From NCBI GenBank assembly GCA_021778375.1, contig JAJYCM010000054.1:1-12146 (forward strand): 12,146 nt of DNA, given 5' to 3'. Below the pieces are notes generated by a model. It did no database searches and had not been told where the DNA came from. It saw only the letters and a list, made by a program, of their open reading frames with translations. The translations under genes were made by a program, and so were the position numbers. Below are positions 6,736 through 12,146 of this stretch, one piece after another. This DNA comes from Bacteroidota bacterium (GTDB taxonomy: Bacteria; Bacteroidota; Ignavibacteria; Ignavibacteriales; Ignavibacteriaceae). Within the stretch, counting starts at the first letter, position 1, and every line of letters starts with the position of its first letter.

Positions 6736-7191
6736 ATGATAGAGGATAAAATTGAAGAATTAGGATTAAAAATTCCCGATGCGCCCAAACCTTTGGCTGC
6801 ATATATTCCTGCGCTAATCGTGGATAAGCTTATCTTCACTTCGGGCCAGTTGCCATTGGAAAAAGGTATATTAAATTTTAAAGGGAAATTAGGAGCAGAA
6901 ATCAGTGATGAAGAAGGTCGTAAAGCTGCCGAAATTTGTGCGCTTAATTGTCTCAGCGTCATAAAAGGCGTTGTTGATGATCTTGACCGTATAGAACAGG
7001 TTGTAAAGCTAACTGTGTTTATAAACAGCGCCAATGGTTTTATCGGACAACCTAAAATTGCTAACGGGGCATCAGAATTAATTGGTAAAATATTTGGCGA
7101 AAAGGGGAAGCATGTTAGAAGCGCCGTCGGTGTCAATGAGCTGCCGTTAAATTCGCCAATTGAAATTGAAATGATTGTAAGAGTAAAATAA
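6736..7191 (+). CDS. RidA/YjgF/UK114 family protein (about 150-aa subgroup)
   Basis: RidA-family proteins are small trimeric proteins; classical RidA hydrolyses reactive enamine/imine intermediates such as 2-aminoacrylate. This 151-aa member belongs to the longer subgroup recognised by LGLKIPDAPKPLAAYIPA at the N-terminus, FTSGQLPLEKG, GKLGAEISDEEGRKAA, and VRSAVGVNELPLNSPIEIE at the C-terminus. The Arg of VRSAV aligns with the catalytic Arg of RidA, and the Glu of IEIE is present, so imine deaminase activity is possible but the substrate is unproven for this subgroup. The start is ATG 6736 with AGGAG at 6726-6730; an upstream in-frame TTG at 6709 would place the SD inside the gene and is rejected. 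The next gene, a secreted peptidase, starts 35 nt downstream and is probably co-transcribed. Confidence 0.9.
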   Translation: MIEDKIEELGLKIPDAPKPLAAYIPALIVDKLIFTSGQLPLEKGILNFKGKLGAEISDEEGRKAAEICALNCLSVIKGVVDDLDRIEQVVKLTVFINSANGFIGQPKIANGASELIGKIFGEKGKHVRSAVGVNELPLNSPIEIEMIVRVK

Positions 7192-7226
7192 TATTTAATG
7201 ATTCATTTTAACTTAGTGAGGTAGTG

Positions 7227-9311
7227 ATGAAAACAATATTCGCATATACTTTCTTTATAATAATTATCCTTAATACGATTGTTTTTCCTCAGAAAAGTGC
7301 TTTTACAATTTCTGATCTTTACAGGATTAGAAACGTTGGCGCGCCGGTAATATCTTATGACGGAAAAATGATTGCATTTACTATTACTGATAATGATCTT
7401 CCGAAAGGAACATCTACAACCAAAATTTACATAATGAATGAAAATGGGTCGAATTTAAAGAGTATTCCTGATACAAGTAAGAATATTTATGAACCTGTTT
7501 GGACTAAAAACGGTGATCTGGATTATGTTGCAGTAAAAAATGGTACTCCCCAACTATTTCAATATTCATTTATAGATAATAAAACAACTCAGATTACTGA
7601 TTTATCCACCGGGGTTGATGCCCCCGTTGTTTCTCCAGACGGAAATTTAGTAGCGTTCTCAACGGATGTATATCCTTCTTGCGGAGCTAATGACAACTGT
7701 AACAAAGAAATTGATTCAACATCTGAACACGGTCCTATTCAGGCATACCTTGCGGATCATCTTCTTTTTAGGCATTGGACACAATATTCAGCAGGGAAGT
7801 ATACTCATATTTTTATTTACAATGTTAAGAATAAGACTTATACAGATGTTACCCCGGGAAAATTTGTATCTCCCACATTTATGCTTGGCGGAGGTGTTGG
7901 ATATAATTTCTCACCGGACAGTAAACAACTGTGCTTCGTCTCTAATCACGATCCGCACCCGGAGGCATCAACTAATGCAGACCTGTGGATAGTTCCGGTT
8001 ACAGGCGGTGATGCGATAAATATTACTAAAGAAAATAAGGCTTGGGACGGTTGGCCTATTTATTCACCTGACGGAAGATATATTGCTTATCGTACTCAAT
8101 TAGTTCCCGGTTATGAGTCTGATAGATTTAGGCTTGCTATTTATGATAGACAAACTAAGAAGTCTAGAATACTAACCGACAGTTTTGACAATTGGGTCGA
8201 TGATTTTAGATGGAGTCCTGATTCCAAGGAAATATATTTTATGGGAGAAGTGGAAGGTTACGAACCAATTTATAAAGTTGACTTAGCTTCGGATAAAATT
8301 ACTAATATAATCCGTAATCAAGCTATAGGTGGTTTTGAGATATCAAATGAAGGTAAAGATATAGTTTTCGCAGCTTCCTCAGTAGCAAAGCCAAGAGAGT
8401 TATATAGAATAAATTTAGGCGATAGAAAGATTGAACAAATAACTGATTTCAATAAGAAATTTTTAGAAGATGTTGATGTTCGTCCCGTTGAAAAGATGTG
8501 GGTTGAAGGAACGGGAGGAAAGAAGGTTGAAGTATTCATAGTAAAGCCGCATGATTTTGACCCTAATAAGAAATATCCTTTGATTTTAAATGTTCACGGC
8601 GGGCCGCAGATGCAGTGGATGGATTCATTTAGAGGTGACTGGCAGGTTTATCCGGGTGCTGGTTATGTTGTCGCATTTGCAAACCCACATGGCTCGACAG
8701 GTTATGGCGAAGCCTACACCGCTGAGATTTCAGGTGATTGGGGAGGTAAAGTTTTTGAAGATTTAATGAAAGTTACCGATGCCATTGAGAAGCTTCCTTA
8801 TGTTGATAAAAACAAGATGGGCGCTATGGGTTGGTCTTACGGCGGTTATATGATGGATTGGTTTCAGGCTAAAACCAAGCGCTTCAAATGCTTGGCATCT
8901 ATGATGGGTGTTTATGACTTAACTTCGATGTGGGGAAGCACTGAGGAACTTTGGTTTGTTAATCATGATTTAAGCGGGCTACCGTGGAACTCAGAAGACT
9001 ATACCAAGTTTTCACCTTCTCATTATGCAAGGAATTTTTCGACGCCGACTTTAATATTCACCGGGCAAAGGGATTTTAGGGTTCCTTATAACCAAAGCAT
9101 TGAATATTTTACAACACTTCAAACTTTAGGTGTTCCTTCGCGTTTAATTATATTTAAAAATGATGGGCACTGGCCCGATAATATTAAATCAATGCCGCTT
9201 TATTATGACGCACACCTGGATTGGTTTCACAAATATCTCGGAGGTTTACCTGCTCCCTACAACGTAAAAGAAATGATAAGAAATTTAAGTTTTAAGAATA
9301 ATTCTAAATAA
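7227..9311 (+). CDS. Secreted S9 family serine peptidase (DPP5/acylaminoacyl-peptidase type)
   Basis: This is a 694-aa exported peptidase. The signal peptide is residues ~1-20 (hydrophobic IFAYTFFIIIILNTIVF). Residues ~28-415 form a PD40-type beta-propeller with repeats such as PVVSPDGNLVAFS, NFSPDSKQLCFVS, IYSPDGRYIAYR and RWSPDSKEIYFMG. They include a Cys-containing insert (SCGANDNCNKE) and the RHWTQY segment typical of this bacterial group. Residues ~430-675 are the alpha/beta-hydrolase domain: HGGP at 457-460 (oxyanion), nucleophile Ser537 in GWSYGGYM, Asp616 in GQRDFRVP, and His648 in NDGHWP. All three catalytic residues are present. It probably releases dipeptides or acylated residues from peptides in the periplasm; the exact specificity is not readable. 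The start is taken as ATG 7227 (GAGGT at 7218-7222); GTG 7224 would be only 1 nt from the SD. A hairpin terminator follows directly. Confidence 0.93.
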   Translation: MKTIFAYTFFIIIILNTIVFPQKSAFTISDLYRIRNVGAPVISYDGKMIAFTITDNDLPKGTSTTKIYIMNENGSNLKSIPDTSKNIYEPVWTKNGDLDYVAVKNGTPQLFQYSFIDNKTTQITDLSTGVDAPVVSPDGNLVAFSTDVYPSCGANDNCNKEIDSTSEHGPIQAYLADHLLFRHWTQYSAGKYTHIFIYNVKNKTYTDVTPGKFVSPTFMLGGGVGYNFSPDSKQLCFVSNHDPHPEASTNADLWIVPVTGGDAINITKENKAWDGWPIYSPDGRYIAYRTQLVPGYESDRFRLAIYDRQTKKSRILTDSFDNWVDDFRWSPDSKEIYFMGEVEGYEPIYKVDLASDKITNIIRNQAIGGFEISNEGKDIVFAASSVAKPRELYRINLGDRKIEQITDFNKKFLEDVDVRPVEKMWVEGTGGKKVEVFIVKPHDFDPNKKYPLILNVHGGPQMQWMDSFRGDWQVYPGAGYVVAFANPHGSTGYGEAYTAEISGDWGGKVFEDLMKVTDAIEKLPYVDKNKMGAMGWSYGGYMMDWFQAKTKRFKCLASMMGVYDLTSMWGSTEELWFVNHDLSGLPWNSEDYTKFSPSHYARNFSTPTLIFTGQRDFRVPYNQSIEYFTTLQTLGVPSRLIIFKNDGHWPDNIKSMPLYYDAHLDWFHKYLGGLPAPYNVKEMIRNLSFKNNSK

Positions 9312-9321
9312 AAATTGAAGG

Positions 9322-9355
9322 GCTTTAGAGTTGTCTCTCCCGATAACTCTAAAGC
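9322..9355. terminator. Bidirectional hairpin terminator between convergent genes
   Basis: GCTTTAGAGTT (9322-9332) and AACTCTAAAGC (9345-9355) form a perfect 11-bp stem with a 12-nt loop. On the + strand TTAATTTT follows. On the - strand the transcript runs into CTTCAATTTTTA. It can therefore end both the S9 peptidase transcript and the opposing small gene. The right arm covers the last codons and the TAG of the - strand gene (9349-9351). The stem is strong but AT-rich and the T-tracts are broken, so efficiency is uncertain. Confidence 0.75.
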
Positions 9356-9717
9356 TTAATTTTATGCATTGGTTCAAAACTGCTGCTTGAATAATGATTA
9401 TAAATATTAAATCCATTGGTTGATTGTCGTCTGACTGGCTTTTTGTTCGGAGTATCATAAAACATTCTATTCTCTTCAGGTTGCAATCCAGCCTGATTCA
9501 TAATGATAAATCTTTTGTTTTCTTGTTTAAGTACCTCGACAATTTTTTTCTCAACTTCAATTTGGATTTTATTTTCCGAAACAAGTGTCGGGCGCATATA
9601 AGGTTTTACTTTTGAATTGCTTCTAAACTTATAGATAGCATAAGAAGTAGCAACCACAATTAAAGAAAAAAGTGTGAATAGTTTCAAAGAAAAAATTATT
9701 ATTTCAAGTAAATCCAT
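9349..9717 (-). CDS. Small single-pass membrane protein of unknown function
   Basis: I do not recognise this family. From the ATG at 9717 it encodes 122 aa; a TTG at 9786 would add 23 residues, but these are polar and precede the membrane segment without reason. Residues ~3-29 (LLEIIIFSLKLFTLFSLIVVATSYAIY) form one strong membrane helix followed by basic residues (KFRSNSKVK), which suggests an N-out, C-in arrangement. Residues ~48-70 are amphipathic and charged (IQIEVEKKIVEVLKQENKRF), a possible short coiled coil. The tail from ~78 on is polar, rich in Asn, Ser, Arg and Pro, and probably disordered. No SD is visible. It stands alone on the - strand, its stop embedded in the shared terminator. 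The membrane helix and clean reading frame suggest a real gene; function unknown. Confidence 0.6.
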   Translation of the reverse strand: MDLLEIIIFSLKLFTLFSLIVVATSYAIYKFRSNSKVKPYMRPTLVSENKIQIEVEKKIVEVLKQENKRFIIMNQAGLQPEENRMFYDTPNKKPVRRQSTNGFNIYNHYSSSSFEPMHKIKL

Positions 9718-9975
9718 CTTAGTTTGTCCAGTTTTTTCTTGATAAGAATCAATTTTTATACCAGCGTATATATTCAATAATCTCAATTTTTATTTCTTTA
9801 AAGTTCCTTAATTGAGATATTTTTTCATTTTGAGACTTTTTAGGTATTGAAAGATTATTTGTGGTAATATTTATAGCCGAATTTTAGCTAATTATAGTTA
9901 TCTTTACATATTGTTTTAATTGCCTTCTAATTATTTGGGTTTGGCAGTTAAATATATTTATTAAAACAGTTTAAT

Positions 9976-10006
9976 TTGATTTTATTTTGAATGTTTGATA
10001 AATTTA
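9976..10006 (+). promoter_or_regulatory. Candidate promoter for the HU-family operon
   Basis: The gap 9787-10052 holds no gene. TTG at 9976-9978 (within TTTG) and TAAATTTA at 9999-10006 are separated by 20 nt. They resemble the Bacteroidota/Chlorobi-type pattern TTG...TAnnTTTG, with the last base of the -7 box not matching. Transcription would start near 10013, about 40 nt before the ATG. The region is extremely AT-rich, so the match carries little weight by itself. Confidence 0.22.
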
Positions 10007-10052
10007 ATGTCTGGATAAAAAAAATCATAAATATTTGATAGGAAGAAGAACA

Positions 10053-10346
10053 ATGACTAAAGCTGATATAGTTGATAAAGTTGCGGCAGGAACGGGTCTT
10101 ACTAAATTGGAAACCGAAGCAATAATTGAAGGTTTTTTTACAACGGTGATTGACTATTTAAAGGAAGGAAAAGGGATTGAAATAAGAGGATTTGGGAGCT
10201 ACAAAGTAAAAAAGAAAAATGCACGCCAAGCGCGTAATCCCAAGAGTGGTGCATCGGTATTTGTCCCGGAGCATTATGTCCCCACATTTAAGTTTTCAAA
10301 AGACTTTAAGGAATTAGTTGATAAAGGTATGAAAGAGAAAAAATAA
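10053..10346 (+). CDS. HU/IHF family DNA-binding protein
   Basis: This is a 97-aa nucleoid-associated protein that bends DNA as a dimer. The N-terminal helical dimerisation half reads MTKADIVDKVAAGTGLTK, then EAIIEGFFTTVIDYLKEGKGIEIRGFGSY. The C-terminal half has the DNA-binding arm around residues 53-78, with NARQARNPKSGASVFVPEHYVP containing the key NPKSG and the intercalating Pro region, and ends PTFKFSKDFKELV. The RGFGSYKVKKKNAR stretch and overall length are closer to IHF-type members than to 90-aa HU, but the partner and specificity cannot be told apart by sequence. The start is ATG 10053 with AGGAAG at 10040-10045; an upstream in-frame TTG at 10035 precedes the SD and is rejected. The zinc-ribbon gene begins 2 nt after its stop, so translation is probably coupled. 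Confidence 0.95.
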   Translation: MTKADIVDKVAAGTGLTKLETEAIIEGFFTTVIDYLKEGKGIEIRGFGSYKVKKKNARQARNPKSGASVFVPEHYVPTFKFSKDFKELVDKGMKEKK

Positions 10347-10348
10347 GA

Positions 10349-11314
10349 ATGCATAAGTTTTGTCCGAGTTGTGGCGTAAAATTAGAAAGAGAATTTAAAT
10401 TTTGTCCTGAATGCGGCTTTGAGTTGATTAAAGTAACCCAGCAAGTCGATGAGAATAGCCTGACTAAAAACTCCCCAAAAAAATCTGATGAATTATCTGA
10501 AAATTTATTGTTATGTGAAATTTGCGGAGAAGAAAACAATTCTCATAATTTTATTTGTACCGGTTGCGGCGCCAAATTAAATAATCCAAATGCGCCGTCG
10601 GGAAATGCAGTGAAAAAGGAAGAACTTGCTGCGGCAAATAAATTTAGCAAATCAAAAAAACAAAATTACAAACAGACAAATAAGGTTAATCTACCAAATA
10701 AGAAAATCTCAGCTCCAAATCAAAATTTAAAAAAATTAAATAAAGCAAGAGTAATTACTATTATTGCAATCGGGCTTGGGATTTCTCTTCTAATTTTGAT
10801 TTTTTCAGGTGCACTGGACTTTATCATTTCGCCAACTCCTAAGGCTCCTCAGAATGTAGCTCAAGATCAAAGTTCTGGTGTTGATTTAGGCAGTATCCAG
10901 AAAATAAATGATCTTGAAAAAGTTGTTAAAGAAAACCCTCAAGACACTTCGGCAATCCTTAGTTTAGCGCATGCAAAAAATGATGCAAATTTATTTGACC
11001 AGGCAATAGTCAACTACAAACAATATTTAGCACTTGTACCTAAAGACCCCGATGCAAGAATTGATATGGGCATCTGCTATTATAATCTAAAAGATTATGA
11101 TACTGCAATAAAAGAAATGGAACAAGCAATCAAGTATGACCCGAAACATCAAATCGGTTATCTTGACTTAGGTATTGTTAGCTTAACAAAAGGCGATCTC
11201 GCAGGATCAAAAAAATGGCTTCAAAAAGCAGTTGCTTTAGACCCAGGTTCAGATTATGGCAAGAAAGCAGAAGAATTATTACAATCACATAGCACAAACC
11301 AAGGAGGTAACTAA
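10349..11314 (+). CDS. Double zinc-ribbon, single-TM, TPR protein
   Basis: This is a 321-aa protein with a clear three-part layout. Residues 1-78 hold two zinc ribbons: Cys5, Cys8, Cys19, Cys22 (FCPSCG, FCPECG) and Cys56, Cys59, Cys70, Cys73 (CEICG, CTGCG). A Lys/Asn-rich linker follows (~80-133). One membrane helix lies at about 134-156 (RVITIIAIGLGISLLILIFSG). After a Pro/Gln-rich linker, residues ~185-312 contain about three TPRs (AILSLAHAKNDANLFDQAI; ARIDMGICYYNLKDYDTAI; GYLDLGIVSLTKGDLAGS). With the zinc ribbons on the cytoplasmic side, the TPRs would face the periplasm, consistent with basic residues before the helix. The molecular role is unknown. It starts 2 nt after the HU-family gene, and its stop overlaps the next ATG by one base, so the three genes read as one operon. 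Confidence 0.85.
   Translation: MHKFCPSCGVKLEREFKFCPECGFELIKVTQQVDENSLTKNSPKKSDELSENLLLCEICGEENNSHNFICTGCGAKLNNPNAPSGNAVKKEELAAANKFSKSKKQNYKQTNKVNLPNKKISAPNQNLKKLNKARVITIIAIGLGISLLILIFSGALDFIISPTPKAPQNVAQDQSSGVDLGSIQKINDLEKVVKENPQDTSAILSLAHAKNDANLFDQAIVNYKQYLALVPKDPDARIDMGICYYNLKDYDTAIKEMEQAIKYDPKHQIGYLDLGIVSLTKGDLAGSKKWLQKAVALDPGSDYGKKAEELLQSHSTNQGGN
11301..11308 (+). promoter_or_regulatory. Strong ribosome-binding site for the 31-aa protein
   Basis: AAGGAGGT lies 5 nt before the ATG at 11314, inside the last codons of the zinc-ribbon gene. It is the closest match to the anti-SD sequence in the window and supports translation of the very short reading frame that follows. Confidence 0.85.
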
Positions 11315-11409
11315 TGCCTTGCGGAAGAAAACGTAAGCGGCATAAAATGTCCACTCATAAAAGAAAAAAACGATTGAGAAAAAATCGTCATAAGAAAAAG
11401 TTAAGATAA
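11314..11409 (+). CDS. Small basic ribosomal protein, COX24/AURKAIP1 (mS38/bS22-like) type
   Basis: This is a 31-aa protein. It starts MPCGRKRKRHKMSTHKRKKR and ends RKNRHKKKLR; 18 of 31 residues are Lys or Arg and 3 are His. The core HKMSTHKRKKRLRKNRHKKK matches the small bacterial proteins annotated as AURKAIP1/COX24-domain proteins. From family knowledge, the mitochondrial relative is mS38, and a mycobacterial relative was found as bS22 on the small subunit near the decoding region. Assignment to the 30S subunit here is inference. A near-perfect SD precedes the start, and the ATG shares one base with the upstream stop. Its tRNA neighbour 39 nt downstream also points to a translation role. 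It is short enough to be missed by length-filtered gene calling. Confidence 0.88.
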   Translation: MPCGRKRKRHKMSTHKRKKRLRKNRHKKKLR

Positions 11410-11448
11410 ACTGGTTCAAAAAATCCTTCTAAATCTTTTTCTAAGAAA

Positions 11449-11521
11449 GCCATCTTAGCTCAGTTGGTAGAGCAGCTCATTCGTAATGAGCAGGTCATCG
11501 GTTCAAGTCCGATAGATGGCT
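11449..11521 (+). tRNA. tRNA-Thr, anticodon CGT
   Basis: A full cloverleaf can be drawn. The acceptor stem is GCCATCT/AGATGGC (7 bp). The D stem GCTC/GAGC has loop AGTTGGTA. The anticodon stem GCTCA/TGAGC has loop TTCGTAA, giving anticodon CGT for codon ACG. The variable loop is AGGTC, and the T stem ATCGG/CCGAT has loop TTCAAGT. G1-C72, C2-G71 and anticodon G35-U36 agree with known threonine identity elements. The discriminator base is T, where A is usual in the well-known bacterial threonine tRNAs. CCA is not encoded and must be added by the CCA-adding enzyme. It follows the small ribosomal protein gene by 39 nt and may be co-transcribed with it. Confidence 0.97.
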
Positions 11522-11545
11522 CATGTAAATGGAATGAGCTTTTTT
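11519..11545 (+). terminator. Intrinsic terminator overlapping the tRNA 3' end
   Basis: GCTCAT (11519-11524) pairs with ATGAGC (11534-11539) across a 9-nt loop, followed directly by six T. The left arm uses the last two bases of the tRNA acceptor stem and the discriminator. The stem is only 6 bp, but it is perfect, half GC and in textbook position before the T-run. Confidence 0.7.
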
Positions 11546-12027
11546 GAAATTCAAATCTTTTTTACTTCAAATGTTTATGTAAGTAACTTTCGCCAAATCA
11601 ACTCTAATTATTTTAAAGGTTCTTTAAATTTAATTTATAATCAGAATAATAGTGAGAGCGGTGAAAGAGTTGATTATAATCCTTACCCGGAACTGCGACA
11701 ACAATTCAATGTTTTATTATTACCGAAAGATTCTAATGTGTGTTTCTATTGAATGGAATAATTAGTAAAAGGATTTATAAACGTAGTTAGTATACTGGCA
11801 TAAACATTTTTCGAATTAGTAATTTTACATCTCCCAACCATATAATTTCCCTTCAGCAGATGAGATCCAATAAAATATTTTTCAAAAGAGCTTTCATATT
11901 TAAATAGTGAAATAATTTAGTTGATTATAGGAGAAGCTAAGTAGGTTATGAATATTATTAAATTGCCCAGAAAATGTAGCCGGGACCTAAAGGTAAATCA
12001 ATGGCAGTTTGAAGCAGGATTATAATT
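11546..12027. other. About 480 bp without a supportable gene
   Basis: Between the tRNA terminator and the - strand barrel gene I find no recognisable gene. One + strand frame stays open from ATG 11534 to TGA 11752 (72 aa, with the stretch LNLIYNQNNSESGERVDY), but its ATG sits in the terminator arm, it has no SD, and I do not recognise the product. A - strand frame is open for 56 codons from 11916 to 11749 with no convincing start. Other frames are closed by frequent stops. This may be decayed coding sequence or plain spacer next to a tRNA gene. No T-tract hairpin, repeat or attachment-site duplication was seen. Confidence 0.5.
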
Positions 12028-12146
12028 TTATTTAAATGCATACCCTAATGAAATTGAAATCGTACTCAGATAAGCGCCTGTATAAATTTCAGTAATACTT
12101 TTTGAGTAGCGCACATCTAATATAAATCGTTTATGAGAAAAAGTAA
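12028..12146 (-). CDS. Outer-membrane beta-barrel protein, C-terminal end, partial
   Basis: Only the last 38 codons are in the window; the gene begins beyond the right edge. Read on the - strand, the frame gives alternating polar/hydrophobic strands: KRFILDVRYSKSI, a turn, EIYTGAYLSTISISLGYAFK, then TAA. The final strand ISISLGYAFK, with hydrophobic residues on alternate positions and an aromatic near the end, is the usual last strand (BAM recognition signal) of porin-like barrels in Bacteroidota and Ignavibacteria. The family cannot be named from so little sequence. No terminator hairpin is seen after the stop. Confidence 0.7.
   Translation of the reverse strand, partial: TFSHKRFILDVRYSKSITEIYTGAYLSTISISLGYAFK

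Noticed and set aside
6709..6738. TTGACA (6709-6714) and TTATAT (6732-6737) with a 17-nt spacer look like a good sigma-70 promoter.
   Set aside because: The -10 box overlaps the ATG of the RidA-family gene, so transcription would start inside the gene; the interval is better explained by the AGGAG ribosome-binding site.
9780..9818. 8-bp inverted repeat ATCTCAAT/ATTGAGAT with a 23-nt interior followed by a T-rich run.
   Set aside because: AT-rich short stem with a long loop and no + strand gene ending there; not convincing as terminator or operator.
11749..11916. 56-codon open frame on the - strand containing NPFTNYSI, slightly like the start of a type IX secretion sorting domain.
   Set aside because: The rest of the sorting-domain pattern is missing and the frame stops directly after; no start or SD.
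1..12146. Search by eye for CRISPR arrays, insertion sequences, transposases, toxin-antitoxin pairs and phage genes.
   Set aside because: No regular direct repeats, terminal inverted repeats or such gene families were found; the content is housekeeping and envelope genes.

Overview
The window is AT-rich chromosomal DNA carrying mostly housekeeping genes. It suggests a member of the Ignavibacteria/Chlorobi side of the Bacteroidota-Chlorobi group. This placement is an inference from gene content and protein style: a 31-residue COX24-like ribosomal protein, a DPP5-like S9 peptidase, Bacteroidota-type envelope proteins and AAA/AAT-rich codon use. Most genes with clear starts have good Shine-Dalgarno (SD) sequences (GGAGG, AGGAG, AGGAGGT), which is unlike typical Flavobacteriia/Bacteroidia. 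No mobile element, CRISPR array or defence island is visible.

Left block (1-3476, + strand): the last 41 codons of GMP synthase (guaA), a cytoplasmic TPR protein starting at GTG, a secreted TPR plus type-1 periplasmic-binding-fold protein with the architecture of LpoA, and RadC. All are tightly packed and probably one operon. The conserved N-terminus of RadC can only be recovered by starting at an ATT codon.

Middle block (3477-5726, + strand): a likely promoter region, then a Lpp-like coiled-coil lipoprotein and a secreted coiled-coil/LysM protein as an envelope pair. A strong intrinsic terminator follows, and phoH begins only 18 nt after it. MazG lies on the - strand (5835-6596), convergent with phoH and divergent from a RidA-family gene. 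The RidA-family gene is followed by a secreted S9 serine peptidase (7227-9311).

Right block: a hairpin terminator at 9322-9355 separates the peptidase from a small, unrecognised membrane protein on the - strand. Then comes a compact + strand cluster of HU/IHF-family DNA-binding protein, zinc-ribbon/TM/TPR protein, a 31-aa highly basic ribosomal protein (COX24/AURKAIP1 type) and tRNA-Thr(CGT), closed by a terminator whose left arm lies in the tRNA 3' end. The following ~480 bp hold no gene I can support. The window ends inside the 3' end of an outer-membrane beta-barrel gene on the - strand.

Functionally the window combines nucleotide metabolism and sanitation (GuaA, MazG), metabolite repair (RidA), DNA/RNA maintenance (RadC, PhoH, HU), translation (tRNA-Thr, the small ribosomal protein) and envelope structure (LpoA-like protein, Lpp-like protein, LysM protein, barrel). 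I see no clearly new multi-gene system. The points most worth checking are the ATT start of radC, the terminator pressed against phoH, the Lpp-like/LysM pair, and the HU/zinc-ribbon/ribosomal-protein/tRNA cluster.
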